Of a stretch of DNA of 64,000 nucleotides, positions 37,420 through 46,163 are shown piece by piece. The position numbers were made by a program, and so were the translations under genes. The stretch is from Flammeovirga aprica JL-4 (GTDB taxonomy: Bacteria; Bacteroidota; Bacteroidia; Cytophagales; Flammeovirgaceae), in assembly GCF_012844305.1 (NCBI RefSeq), contig NZ_JABANE010000024.1:1-64000 (forward strand), given 5' to 3'. Position 1 is the first letter of the stretch. Each line of letters starts with the position of its first letter. The notes beneath the pieces were generated by a model. That model saw only the letters and a list, made by a program, of their open reading frames with translations, made no database searches and was not told the DNA's origin.

Positions 37420-39039
37420 ATGACTATGAAACAACTACTACTTATACTACTCCTATGCTCTCTTTTTGGAATAATCCAAGCACAAGACAATCCAAATATC
37501 TTATTGATTATTGCCGATGATATGGGTGCTGATGTGACGCCAGGATATGGTATTGGCAGGAATTTACCTACTACACCCAATTTAGATGCATTGAGAGCCT
37601 CGGGTGTGACTTTTACCAATGTGTGGGCTACTCCCGTTTGTGCAGCGACGAGGGCTACAATCATGACGGGTAAATACGGAGTAAATAATGGCGTTCCTAC
37701 CGTACCTGGAGAGTTGAGTACCGACCACAAAACTATTTTCACACAGCTAAAAGAACAAACCAATAACGACTATGTCACTTGTTTAGTGGGGAAATGGCAT
37801 TTGGGAAAAAGTAATGATTACGACCACCCGAATGAACATGGAGTGGATGAATTTATGGGTGTGTTGAAATCCGGAGTGGCTGATTATTATAGCTGGAAAA
37901 AGGTAGAGAATCAACAGCAGGAAACATGTAATGAATATGCAACTACTTATTTCACAGATTACGCCATCAATTGGATCAATAAACAAGAAAAGCCTTGGCT
38001 GATGTGGCTAGCCCATGTTACGCCTCATACACCTTATCAAATGCCGCCAGAAGGAACCTATTCTGAAGGCCATACGGGTTCGGCCGCCATGAAAACGTAT
38101 CTTTCAATGATAGAAAATATGGATTATGAGATTGGTAGACTTTTAGAAAATATTCCTGATGAAGTATTGGCAAATACGGTCGTTATTTTTGTTGGGGATA
38201 ATGGTACTCCTCCGAATTTAGTAGAAGGTTATAATCAAGGAAAAGGATCTTTATACAATGGAGGAGTTCATGTACCAATGATCATTTCTGGTAAAGGGGT
38301 CACGCTTCAAAACAAAGAAGTAGACGAGCAGATCAATGTGTGTGACTTATTTGCTACCATGGCTCATTTTTCAGATGAATCAATCGGAGAAAAAGGAGGT
38401 TTGTACAACAGTTTGAGTTTTAAACATCTTCTTTCAGGTGATGAAGGTACAGTCAGAAAATACAATTATATGGAACTCGGTGTAAAAGACGGTTTCCCTG
38501 ATGATGCTTACACTATTCGAGATTCACAGTTTAAAATGATCCAATACCTTGATAATGCTAAAACTCAGGAATTATATGATTTAATAGATGACCCTTATGA
38601 AACCAAGAATCTTTTAGAAGGAACGTTGACATCTACACAACAAGCACGACTATCGATGCTTGAGGAAGAAGTGAACCGTATCAGAACAGGTTGGTCTTGT
38701 AATGATGGTATCTTAAATGGAGATGAAATTAGTATTGACTGTGGGGGAGATTGTGGTGATTGTAATGTAACTTCTATTCCAGACTTTTTGACTTCTGAAG
38801 CGTATGCTGTATTCCCAAATCCTTTTGAAGATCAATTGAATTTGAGTTCACTAGAAGTGAATGCAGAAGTGACCATTAAGGTATATAATTCATCTGGTCA
38901 AAAAGTGGATGAAGTGCAACAGACAAGTGCTTCTAATATCATAATTGATACAAAGAATTATCAACCGGGCATCTATTATGCTGCTGTGCATACTATTGAA
39001 AATCAATCTAAAAAGGTGTTTAAGCTCATCAAAAAATAA
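37420..39039 (+). CDS. Sulfatase 3 with cysteine-rich spacer and T9SS sorting domain
   Basis: 539 residues from the ATG at 37420, which begins a normal signal peptide (MTMKQLLLILLLCSLFG, ends IIQAQ); the longer frame from 37387 only adds charged residues before it. The active-site motif is C74-A-A-T-R (PVCAATRATIMTGKYG) with Ca ligands D33-D34. C-x-A-x-R rather than C-x-P-x-R is compatible with anSME maturation. WLAHVTPHTPYQMP and VIFVGDNGTPP are further landmarks. Residues about 435-455 carry the Cys-rich motif NGDEISIDCGGDCGDC seen before sorting domains. The last 80 residues are a T9SS type A domain (VFPNPFEDQL, YQPGIYYAAV, KLIKK), so it is secreted to the surface or medium. Confidence 0.88.
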   Translation: MTMKQLLLILLLCSLFGIIQAQDNPNILLIIADDMGADVTPGYGIGRNLPTTPNLDALRASGVTFTNVWATPVCAATRATIMTGKYGVNNGVPTVPGELSTDHKTIFTQLKEQTNNDYVTCLVGKWHLGKSNDYDHPNEHGVDEFMGVLKSGVADYYSWKKVENQQQETCNEYATTYFTDYAINWINKQEKPWLMWLAHVTPHTPYQMPPEGTYSEGHTGSAAMKTYLSMIENMDYEIGRLLENIPDEVLANTVVIFVGDNGTPPNLVEGYNQGKGSLYNGGVHVPMIISGKGVTLQNKEVDEQINVCDLFATMAHFSDESIGEKGGLYNSLSFKHLLSGDEGTVRKYNYMELGVKDGFPDDAYTIRDSQFKMIQYLDNAKTQELYDLIDDPYETKNLLEGTLTSTQQARLSMLEEEVNRIRTGWSCNDGILNGDEISIDCGGDCGDCNVTSIPDFLTSEAYAVFPNPFEDQLNLSSLEVNAEVTIKVYNSSGQKVDEVQQTSASNIIIDTKNYQPGIYYAAVHTIENQSKKVFKLIKK

Positions 39040-39047
39040 AATTATTT

Positions 39048-39078
39048 CCACAGGTATAGAGAGCATCTATATCTGTGG
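39048..39078 (+). terminator. Terminator-like hairpin without U tract
   Basis: CCACAGGTATAGA (39048-39060) pairs with TCTATATCTGTGG (39066-39078), 13 bp with one wobble, 5-nt loop. Only a few T follow. Confidence 0.5.
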
Positions 39079-39258
39079 GTACTTTAATATATTATAACCC
39101 TTTTCTATTTCAATATTAAACCTAATACCACTAACTTAGAAGGGAGCATGAAATGAGTTTAAATGGGGAGGCCTTATCCTCAGCTAAACTATACTCTATC
39201 AAAAAATATTTGCTGTACGAATTATTTTTTGAACTACTAAAGCAATTAAATTTTATAT
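39079..39258. other. Upstream region of the SnoaL/SDR/desaturase operon
   Basis: 180 bp without gene or clear consensus promoter. Listed because the following operon must start here. Confidence 0.3.
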
Positions 39259-39726
39259 ATGAGAGCAGAAAACTTAAACGAAACGAACAACGCTTTTCAT
39301 CTGACCCTTGAGATTGTCAACGAACTATGGACAAAGACCTACAACACTGACGGAAAACCTGATTGGTCCCATATTTTACCTTATTATGATGATAAAATCT
39401 ATTTCCGCGATTCTATTCAAGAGATAAAAGGAATGACGGAGTTTAAGGCGATGACCGAAAGACTTACCAAACGTTCAAAGGACCTTAAAATGAAATTGGT
39501 GAGAGTCATTCAGAAGGACAATGATTTCTTTTTGGAATGGGAAATGACGATCAGTTATAAAAAATATCCAAGTTCAGTGATGTACGGAGCAAGTCGCCTA
39601 ACAATCAATAATAACGGGAAGATTATAGAGCAAAGAGATTACTACGATCTATGGGGTGACATATTTGATAATATTCCACGTTTCGGTAAAGCGTATAGAA
39701 AATTCATGAAAAAAAAATTTGGGTGA
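39259..39726 (+). CDS. SnoaL-like (NTF2-fold) small protein
   Basis: 155 residues, soluble. The helix-rich start, EIKGMTEFKAMTERL, and the curved-sheet segments FFLEWEMTISY and SRLTINNNGKIIEQRDYYDLWGD fit the SnoaL/ketosteroid-isomerase-like cone fold. Its family binds small hydrophobic or polycyclic substrates, sometimes catalysing isomerisation or hydrolysis. First gene of an operon with an SDR (2 bp gap) and a phytoene-desaturase-like enzyme (1 bp gap), so it likely handles the same lipid-like metabolite. The basic C-terminus (RKFMKKKFG) is unexplained. Confidence 0.65.
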   Translation: MRAENLNETNNAFHLTLEIVNELWTKTYNTDGKPDWSHILPYYDDKIYFRDSIQEIKGMTEFKAMTERLTKRSKDLKMKLVRVIQKDNDFFLEWEMTISYKKYPSSVMYGASRLTINNNGKIIEQRDYYDLWGDIFDNIPRFGKAYRKFMKKKFG

Positions 39727-39728
39727 TC

Positions 39729-40688
39729 ATGAAAGAAAATGGAATAAGATTTTGGAAATACTTCAGAGAATATGAGTGGTCAAATGTATATTCTATGTTG
39801 AAAAACAATAGAAAAGACCCCAAAATATGTTCATCGGAGTGTAAAGGGAAGTTGGTGGTGATCACAGGTGCAACTTCAGGCATTGGTTATTTAGTGGCCA
39901 AAAAATATGCTTCAATGGGAGCAAACCTACTTTGTATCAATAGAAACTTAGAAAAATCAGAGCAGTTAAAAGCCGAAGTTGAAGAACAATATCAAGTGTC
40001 ATGTGATTTTATGTTAGCCGATTTGAGTAATATGAAAGATGCTCACTCAGTCGCAGAGAAACTAAATCAGATGGATGAACCTATTGATGTAATTATTCAT
40101 AATGCAGGTGTTTTCTTAACCCAAAAAGAACTAACCAATGAAGGCATAGAAAAAGTATTGATGGTACATCATATTGCACCTTTTATCATCAATTATAAAA
40201 TTAAAAATAAACTTAAGGCTCAGGAAAAAGCTAGAATTATTTTTGTCAATTCTGAAGGACATCGCTTTGCTCCTTGGGGTTTAAGATTGGATGATTTGAA
40301 CTTCCAAAAAAGGAGATATTCAGGGTATGCAAGTTATGGCTCTGCTAAACTTGCTCAGCTTTTATGTATGCTGAAGTTTAAATCCTTTTATGAAAATTCA
40401 GGAGTGATTATCAACGCTATGCATCCAGGGGCTGTTAAATCAGACTCAGGCAAGGAAAATGGAAAAGTGTATCAGTGGTATAAGAAGAATATTTTAGATC
40501 GAAACTTAAAGCCAGCAACTGTATCAGCAGAAGCACTTTATCATTTAGGTGTATCAGAAGAAGTAGAGAAGATCAATGGAAAGTTCTTCAACCTGACTAC
40601 TTTGGAAGAGCCAACTCCTCCAGCATTGGATCACGAAATAGCAGAACTCTTATGGAATATAAGTAAAACGATGGGTAGACTGAATTAA
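39729..40688 (+). CDS. Short-chain dehydrogenase/reductase
   Basis: 320 residues from ATG 39729; a GTG at 39723 in the same frame overlaps the previous gene and is less likely. After about 40 extra N-terminal residues comes the NAD(P) motif TGATSGIG (46-53) and INRN at the end of strand 2. IIHNAGVF is the classical NAG segment. FVNSEGH supplies the catalytic Ser and YASYGSAK the Tyr-x3-Lys pair (about residue 200), then MHPGAVKSDSG. The length and WGL region resemble retinol/protochlorophyllide-type SDRs that act on lipids. Coupled to both neighbours. Confidence 0.85.
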   Translation: MKENGIRFWKYFREYEWSNVYSMLKNNRKDPKICSSECKGKLVVITGATSGIGYLVAKKYASMGANLLCINRNLEKSEQLKAEVEEQYQVSCDFMLADLSNMKDAHSVAEKLNQMDEPIDVIIHNAGVFLTQKELTNEGIEKVLMVHHIAPFIINYKIKNKLKAQEKARIIFVNSEGHRFAPWGLRLDDLNFQKRRYSGYASYGSAKLAQLLCMLKFKSFYENSGVIINAMHPGAVKSDSGKENGKVYQWYKKNILDRNLKPATVSAEALYHLGVSEEVEKINGKFFNLTTLEEPTPPALDHEIAELLWNISKTMGRLN

Positions 40689-40689
40689 A

Positions 40690-42288
40690 ATGGAGACTTC
40701 AAAATATGATGCTGTAATTGTAGGCGGAGGTATAGCGGGGCTTACTTCTGCGGTGTATTTAGCACGAGCAGGAAAAAAGATTGTGCTGATTGAAAAAAAT
40801 AATGAGTTTGGAGGCTTGGTTAGTTCTTTCAAAAGCAATGGGTTTCATTTTGAAGCAGGGGTTAGGGCATTGGAAAGTGCGGGTGTAATATTACCTATGT
40901 TGGATGATTTGGGGATTGAAATAGATGTAGTGAGAAGCAAAGTTTCTGTAGGAGTGGAAGATCAAGTGGTGAGTATTGAAGATGAAGGTTCAATAGTTGA
41001 ATATCAGAAAATGTTGATTCATCTTTTTCCTGAAAGTCAATTGGAAATAGAAGGTTTTATTTTGGAGATGAAAAGGGTGATGAAGCACCTTGATGTGTTG
41101 TATGGAATTGAAAACCCTGTCTTTAAAGACTTGAAGAGAGACGTGAAATATATTTTCAAAGAATTGTTGCCTTGGCTTCCAAAGTTTTTGCTGACTGTCA
41201 GAAAGATCAATAAGTTAAGCGAGCCTGTTGAAGCCTATTTGGAGCGGTTAATTACCAATCAGTCTTTGAGAGATATTATTTCACAACATTTTTTCAAAGG
41301 GACTCCTGCTTTTTTTGCAATGAGCTATTTCTCTTTGTACTTGGATTATTTTTACCCAAAGTTAGGAGTAGACCAATTAGTAGAGAAGTTAGTAGCAAAA
41401 ATCAAAGAATACGGAGGAGAGTTGATCACTAATACCATGGTGACAGATATAAATGCCTTTGAAAAATATGTGATTGATCATAATGATAAAAAGTACTTTT
41501 ATGATCATCTGATTTGGGCTGGAGACTTGAAAAATCTTTATGATCATATTTCAATTGAGAAATTGAATTCCAAAACACAAAAGAACTTCAATGCAAAGAA
41601 ACATGAATTTGATGCGACAAAAGGAAGTGAGTCTGTATTTTCACTCTACCTTGAAGTCGATTTACCTTTGAGTTATTTCCGTAACATTTCAAATGGACAT
41701 TTCTTTTATACTCCTAAAAGGAAAGGCCTCAATAAAATACATCGGGAAGAATTGAAAGAAATACTTTTGAACTGGGAGGAGATCAGACGTCCAGTTTTAT
41801 GGGATTGGGTGTATCGCTTTTTGAATTTCAATACTTTTGAGATATCAATTCCAGGTCTAAAGAATAAGGAACTAGTACCGCCACACAAAACGGGATTGAT
41901 TATTAGTTTTATCATTGAACATGAGCTTTTTGTCAAATTGAAGAAAAAAGGGTGGTATAAAGCCTTTGTTTCAAAAGTGGAAAACACAATCATTCAGTCT
42001 TTGACCAACTCCATCTATCCAGAACTTTCAAGAAATATAGAAAATCAATTTTCTTTTACACCTATCAGTTATAAAGAGCGAATTAATAGTTCTGATGGGG
42101 CAATTGTGGGCTGGTCTTTTGAAAGGAAAATTCCTGTGCCTCATAAAATTCAAGACTCAGGAAAGGCAATTTTATCACCCATTCCAGATATTTTCCTTGC
42201 AGGCCAATGGGCTTACAGTCCTGCAGGTGTGCCAATGTCTATTTTGACTGGAAAAATGGCTTCCGATAAGGTTTGTTCATTGAGTTGA
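40690..42288 (+). CDS. FAD-dependent desaturase/isomerase-like oxidoreductase (CrtI/retinol-saturase type)
   Basis: 532 residues. The N-terminal motif VIVGGGIAGLTSAVYLARAG, the EKNNEFGGLVSSF loop and the C-terminal FLAGQWAYSPAGVPMSILTG segment are those of the phytoene-desaturase/carotene-isomerase/retinol-saturase superfamily. The middle part binds the hydrophobic substrate. It starts 1 bp after the SDR stop, so an SDR and a desaturase-like flavoenzyme act on one hydrophobic compound. No crtB or other carotenoid genes are nearby, so a classical carotenoid step is uncertain. Confidence 0.82.
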   Translation: METSKYDAVIVGGGIAGLTSAVYLARAGKKIVLIEKNNEFGGLVSSFKSNGFHFEAGVRALESAGVILPMLDDLGIEIDVVRSKVSVGVEDQVVSIEDEGSIVEYQKMLIHLFPESQLEIEGFILEMKRVMKHLDVLYGIENPVFKDLKRDVKYIFKELLPWLPKFLLTVRKINKLSEPVEAYLERLITNQSLRDIISQHFFKGTPAFFAMSYFSLYLDYFYPKLGVDQLVEKLVAKIKEYGGELITNTMVTDINAFEKYVIDHNDKKYFYDHLIWAGDLKNLYDHISIEKLNSKTQKNFNAKKHEFDATKGSESVFSLYLEVDLPLSYFRNISNGHFFYTPKRKGLNKIHREELKEILLNWEEIRRPVLWDWVYRFLNFNTFEISIPGLKNKELVPPHKTGLIISFIIEHELFVKLKKKGWYKAFVSKVENTIIQSLTNSIYPELSRNIENQFSFTPISYKERINSSDGAIVGWSFERKIPVPHKIQDSGKAILSPIPDIFLAGQWAYSPAGVPMSILTGKMASDKVCSLS

Positions 42289-42387
42289 TGCATTGAAAAT
42301 TCTTCTTAATGTGAAATCAAAATCGTATTTTTAGAGAGAAATATATAACCATCAAAAAATAATTTTATAACTATTTTCAACGAAAAA

Positions 42388-42684
42388 ATGTCAAATCAAA
42401 AATTAACCATAGTTGCAAAAATATTAGCAAAACAGGGAAAAGGTGAATTTGTGAAGAATGAGTTGCTAAAATTGATTGAAGTTACAAGAGCTGAGAAAGG
42501 ATGTATCAATTATGATTTGCATCAAGATAATGAAAATGAGAACTTATTCTTGTTTTATGAAAACTGGGAGAGCCGTGATTTATGGCAACAACATATGGAA
42601 AATGAACACCTTGCAGAGTACATGAAAGCTACGGAAGATGCTGTGGAAGAATTTACACTCAATGAGATGACGCATATTGCCTAA
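42388..42684 (+). CDS. Antibiotic biosynthesis monooxygenase (ABM/YgiN-like)
   Basis: 98 residues, the full length of the family. ILAKQGKGEFVKNEL, AEKGCINYDLHQDNEN and FLFYENWESRDLWQQHM are characteristic. These dimeric ferredoxin-like enzymes oxidise quinols or aromatic polyketides without metal or cofactor. It follows the desaturase gene by 100 bp and has a strong terminator after it, so it may be the last gene of that unit or stand alone. Confidence 0.85.
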   Translation: MSNQKLTIVAKILAKQGKGEFVKNELLKLIEVTRAEKGCINYDLHQDNENENLFLFYENWESRDLWQQHMENEHLAEYMKATEDAVEEFTLNEMTHIA

Positions 42685-42700
42685 CCTATTTGTCTCACAC

Positions 42701-42742
42701 AACAACAATAGCAACTTTAATTTATAAGTTGCTATTGTTGTT
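42701..42742 (+). terminator. Perfect 17-bp terminator stem
   Basis: AACAACAATAGCAACTT (42701-42717) pairs exactly with AAGTTGCTATTGTTGTT (42726-42742). Its right arm contains the -33 TTG of the next promoter. Confidence 0.85.
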
Positions 42743-42767
42743 TATAGATAGACATCTACTAACTTTG
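42738..42767 (+). promoter_or_regulatory. Bacteroidota-type promoter of the DUF3050 operon
   Basis: TTG (42738-42740), 19 bp, TAACTTTG (42760-42767), then CACC. Exact fit to the consensus; transcription start about 42774. Confidence 0.7.
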
Positions 42768-42822
42768 CACCATCAAAATCAGCAAGGATTCATTATCTAA
42801 ACTCATAACAAACAAACTTAGT

Positions 42823-43611
42823 ATGATGTACACTATTGAATACATTGAATCAGAAATTAAATTACTGAGAGACCAACTGTCTAATCACGCACTATACAAA
42901 AACTTAAGAGAGGTAAGTGATATCAAAATTTTTATGGAAAACCATGTGTTTGCCGTATGGGATTTTATGTCTTTACTGAAAGCATTGCAACAACAGTTGA
43001 CAAATGTTGAATATCCATGGACTCCAAGTCCGAACCCTACAATAGCAAGGTTTATCAATGAGATTGTATGTGGAGAGGAAAGTGATGTGAACGAACTAGG
43101 CGAACCAAAAAGCCACTTCGAAATGTACCTAGATGCAATGGCTCAAGTGAATGCTGATCCTTCAAAAATGGAGCAATTGATAGCTTTCCTTAAGGAAGGA
43201 AAATCAGTAGATGTAGCATTAGAAAGAGCTTCTGTTGATAAAAGAGTTGCATCATTTGTTCGATCTACTTTTACAGTAATTGACACACATCAGACTCATC
43301 TTATTGCTTCTGCTTTTACATTTGGAAGAGAGGATGTTATTCCTGATATGTTCTTAGAAATTCTAAAAAATGCAGAAAATCAGGAACAATACAATAAGGT
43401 TGTATACTATCTGAAAAGACATATTGAGTTGGATGGAGATGAGCATGGCCCATTGTCATTAAGAATGATTGCAGAACTATGCGGAGATGATCAAACAAAA
43501 TGGGAGGAAGCATTAACCACAGGAAAAAATGCTTTACAAAAACGAATAGAATTGTGGGACGCTATCAATGATCTTATCTTAGCTCACCAATCAAGTGAAG
43601 TTTTAGTATAG
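42823..43611 (+). CDS. DUF3050 protein, heme-oxygenase-like fold
   Basis: 262 residues, all-helical. [18 protein letters not shown] (E39, H41), the [19 protein letters not shown] segment, [18 protein letters not shown] and [14 protein letters not shown] are the conserved blocks of DUF3050. The family is placed with heme-oxygenase-like proteins, where such Glu/His sites can hold two irons (established for relatives, inferred here). A possible role is oxidation of an amine or small metabolite. Its own promoter precedes it, and the DUF4269 gene follows after 9 bp. Confidence 0.78.
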   Translation: MMYTIEYIESEIKLLRDQLSNHALYKNLREVSDIKIFMENHVFAVWDFMSLLKALQQQLTNVEYPWTPSPNPTIARFINEIVCGEESDVNELGEPKSHFEMYLDAMAQVNADPSKMEQLIAFLKEGKSVDVALERASVDKRVASFVRSTFTVIDTHQTHLIASAFTFGREDVIPDMFLEILKNAENQEQYNKVVYYLKRHIELDGDEHGPLSLRMIAELCGDDQTKWEEALTTGKNALQKRIELWDAINDLILAHQSSEVLV

Positions 43612-43620
43612 CGTTTATTA

Positions 43621-44145
43621 ATGACCAATTTCAAAAATATTGAATACCTGAAAGAGGGGAGTGACAGACAGAAAGAAGCCTATAATGCTTTGAGAAAATA
43701 TAAAATTTTCGAACGTCTGAAATCTTACAATCCCCTCTTGACAGGAACTATCCCTATCAAAATAGATTTACCTGAAAGTGATCTGGATGTGATTTGCCAA
43801 TGCGCAAATTTAGAGCATTTTGAGTCTTTTTTGGTCGAAGAGTTTCAAAAAGAAAAACACTTTCAGCTTACTATTTCAAGTAAAGAAAATACAGGAGCTG
43901 TAGTTTGCAGTTTTATGATTGATGCTTTTGAAGTGGAAGTTTTTGGTCAAAATAAACCAACAGAAGAACAGAATGCTTATCGACATATGTTGATAGAGCA
44001 TTATTTATTAGAAAAAAACGGAGAGGCATTTCGTCAGAAAATAATCGCTTTAAAAGAGGAAGGATTAAAGACAGAGCCAGCTTTTGCAAAATTGTTGGGA
44101 TTGGAAGGAGATCCTTATCAGACATTATTGAAAATTGAAATCTAA
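43621..44145 (+). CDS. DUF4269 protein, nucleotidyltransferase-like
   Basis: 174 residues. LLTGTIPIKIDLPESDLDVIC has the Gly-Thr and S-D-L-D pattern of DUF4269, which resembles a minimal nucleotidyltransferase core; a second acidic site is DAFEVEVFG. AYRHMLIEHYLLEKNG and the C-terminal KTEPAFAKLLGLEGDPY are also typical. Substrate unknown; it could modify a small molecule or RNA. Second gene of the DUF3050 operon, 9 bp after it. Confidence 0.75.
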   Translation: MTNFKNIEYLKEGSDRQKEAYNALRKYKIFERLKSYNPLLTGTIPIKIDLPESDLDVICQCANLEHFESFLVEEFQKEKHFQLTISSKENTGAVVCSFMIDAFEVEVFGQNKPTEEQNAYRHMLIEHYLLEKNGEAFRQKIIALKEEGLKTEPAFAKLLGLEGDPYQTLLKIEI

Positions 44146-44158
44146 GTTTTTGAATACC

Positions 44159-44207
44159 TTAGTACAAAGTCAAAAATAAATCATAGTTAATTTTGAATTT
44201 GTGCTTA
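44159..44207. repeat. Palindromic repeat family A, short copy
   Basis: TTAGTACAAAGTCAAAAATA at the left and TTTTGAATTTGTGCTTA at the right; near-identical to 36745-36790. It starts 13 bp after the DUF4269 stop. Confidence 0.75.
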
Positions 44208-44239
44208 AATACATTTATCACATTACACTATTCCAAAAC

Positions 44240-45085
44240 ATGCATTACCTATCTACCAATGAAGTGAAAGAAATGTGCTACAACAGCACTTATCATATCA
44301 AGGATTTTTTATTAGATCAGAAAGAAGTTTTTCCTTATCATATTAATGTCCTTTTTGATCAAGTAAAACAAGGTAAGGTGCGTCATGAAGGAATAACTGC
44401 TTTCGTTAGAAAAAATGCCTCACGATTGCATTTGGTAAGCAAAGAATGTGATTTGCTTTCTTGTACAGCTGAAGGATTTCCAATCAAGATACCTCAATTT
44501 CCTCATTTCAGAACAGCAGAACATCTTTTTCAATCCATTAAGTTAGATCCTGAAAAAGGAGATGAAATAATTGAAAAACAACTGTTGATTATTGATCAAA
44601 CTTCTGGAATAGGAGCACAGCAAGTAGGTGATCGTAAAGATGATATGAGAATGTTTTGGCGTTCACCTTGGATCATGAAAGATTGGGAAATGAGAGATCT
44701 TCCTTTTGAACAATACAAAGAAAAACACTGGGAGGCTCTTACAGCAATAGTCAATGGTAAGTGGTATGCCTTGCTGATGAAATTGGCCAACAACCGAAAG
44801 GAATTTGGGAAGGTATTATTAAAAAATGGAGCGGTGAAACAGTCGCCGATTGTTGAAATAGAATTGGACCAAAACAGTTCAAATACTTTCTGGGGGACAA
44901 AAATTCAAAGTAATGGTATGATGCGAGGGTTGAATTTAGGAGGGAAGTTGTTATCAAGATTAAGAGACCTTTATCGTTTGGAATTGTTGCAAAAGAAGGG
45001 CACTTTTAATTTATTGATAGTCAAGCCACCTTTTAATGTTGAAATCATTGGAGGACCAATACCTGAAGTGGATTACAACGAATAA
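44240..45085 (+). CDS. NADAR-family (YbiA-like) protein
   Basis: 282 residues from ATG 44240. An earlier in-frame GTG at 44201 lies inside a repeat and is rejected. FRTAEHLFQSIKL and the C-terminal GTKIQSNGMMRGLNLGGKLL with SRLRDLY match the NADAR/YbiA family, which cleaves N-glycosidic bonds in riboflavin intermediates or ADP-ribose-type compounds. An N-terminal 90-residue extension (STYHIKDFLLDQKEVF) is unassigned; the family core is about 150. The next gene starts 6 bp later. Confidence 0.75.
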   Translation: MHYLSTNEVKEMCYNSTYHIKDFLLDQKEVFPYHINVLFDQVKQGKVRHEGITAFVRKNASRLHLVSKECDLLSCTAEGFPIKIPQFPHFRTAEHLFQSIKLDPEKGDEIIEKQLLIIDQTSGIGAQQVGDRKDDMRMFWRSPWIMKDWEMRDLPFEQYKEKHWEALTAIVNGKWYALLMKLANNRKEFGKVLLKNGAVKQSPIVEIELDQNSSNTFWGTKIQSNGMMRGLNLGGKLLSRLRDLYRLELLQKKGTFNLLIVKPPFNVEIIGGPIPEVDYNE

Positions 45086-45091
45086 TTAACT

Positions 45092-45811
45092 ATGGATCAA
45101 AAAGAAATCAATCAGAAAAATAAAGCAATTTGGGAGGCAAATGCCAAAGTGTGGGACGAGAAAATGGGAGAGAAAGGAAATGACTGGCACCTCCATTTGA
45201 TTGCCCCTCCTACGGACACACTTCTAGACTTACAACCTGATGATCATTTATTAGATGTGGGTTGTGGAAATGGAATTTTTGCAAGGCGAATTACGGAGAA
45301 GGGATTCAAAGTGACAGCGTTTGATTTCTCCGAAGAAAATATCAAAAGGGCAAAAACACATGGTGGTTCAGTTGATTATTTTGTAATTGATGCTACTTTG
45401 AGAGAGGAGCTACAAACTTTAGGAAATAGTTTTGATAAGGTGGTGGCGAATATGGTTTTGATGGATATGCCTGACTTAAATCCTTTATTTAAGTACGTAT
45501 CTGATGTATTGACTCTAGAAGGATCATTTGTGTTTTCTATTCAACATCCCGCCTTTAATTCTGAATTTGTAGACTTTCAAGAAGAAGGTCTATTGATAAA
45601 AAATTATATTAAAAATAGTACTTCAAAAGGGGTAGCCCTAGAAGAACAGCCGGAAGAACAGTTTTATTTCCATCGTCCTATCAGTGAATATTCCAAATTA
45701 GCATTTAAGTACAAATTTGTGATAGATGCTATTGAAGAGCCTGTGTTTGACAGAGGTGATCTGTTTTCAAAAATTCCACCTGTTATCATTTTTAGATTGA
45801 GGAGAAGATGA
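45092..45811 (+). CDS. SAM-dependent class I methyltransferase
   Basis: 239 residues. Motif I LLDVGCGNG (53-61), the acidic AFDFSEENI after strand 2, VANMVLMDMPDL and a SIQHPAFNS loop give a class I methyltransferase fold, similar to small-molecule methylases of the UbiE/Tam kind. Substrate unknown. It is coupled to the NADAR gene (6 bp) and followed by a terminator at 45970-46007. Confidence 0.8.
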   Translation: MDQKEINQKNKAIWEANAKVWDEKMGEKGNDWHLHLIAPPTDTLLDLQPDDHLLDVGCGNGIFARRITEKGFKVTAFDFSEENIKRAKTHGGSVDYFVIDATLREELQTLGNSFDKVVANMVLMDMPDLNPLFKYVSDVLTLEGSFVFSIQHPAFNSEFVDFQEEGLLIKNYIKNSTSKGVALEEQPEEQFYFHRPISEYSKLAFKYKFVIDAIEEPVFDRGDLFSKIPPVIIFRLRRR

Positions 45812-45969
45812 TGTAATATATGTGCTAGAAATCTATATTTTTCAATCTGTAAACGATAGGGTGTAACGGAAGTTTTATATTTTGAACTTTAACAAGAGTA
45901 TTTGAACTGAAATACTCTATTTTGATTGAAAAATGAAGGTCAGTATATGATTATTCTTATTTTTTGTAT

Positions 45970-46007
45970 AAAAAAAGCTATCGAAATCTGAATTCGATGG
46001 CTTTTTT
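45970..46007. terminator. Strong terminator
   Basis: AAAAAAGCTATCGAA pairs with TTCGATGGCTTTTTT (one wobble), ATCT loop region, with A and T runs each side. The remaining 45812-46163 gap holds only this; a partial TAnnTTTG-like box (GACTTTTG about 46098) precedes the next operon. Confidence 0.88.
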
Positions 46008-46163
46008 ATTTTTTATTAAAGGAATGTTAATGTAAGTTAGTGTGCAGATTGGTTATTTTATTGATATAGGTGCACAATTAAATTACGTAATTCTACTGAC
46101 TTTTGTAGGAAAGTGCACACTTATCTCAAACGCTCAACACATTACAAACTTTATACGGAATCT

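Noticed and set aside
40690..42288. Carotenoid biosynthesis cluster
   Set aside because: The CrtI-like fold is clear, but phytoene synthase, cyclase and hydroxylase genes are absent.
44201..44239. GTG start for the NADAR gene
   Set aside because: It lies inside a palindromic repeat copy; ATG 44240 is nearer to a normal leader.
46113..46163. GTG start for the TIR-like gene
   Set aside because: The extra 17 residues precede a strong beta-strand start at ATG 46164 and overlap the likely promoter.
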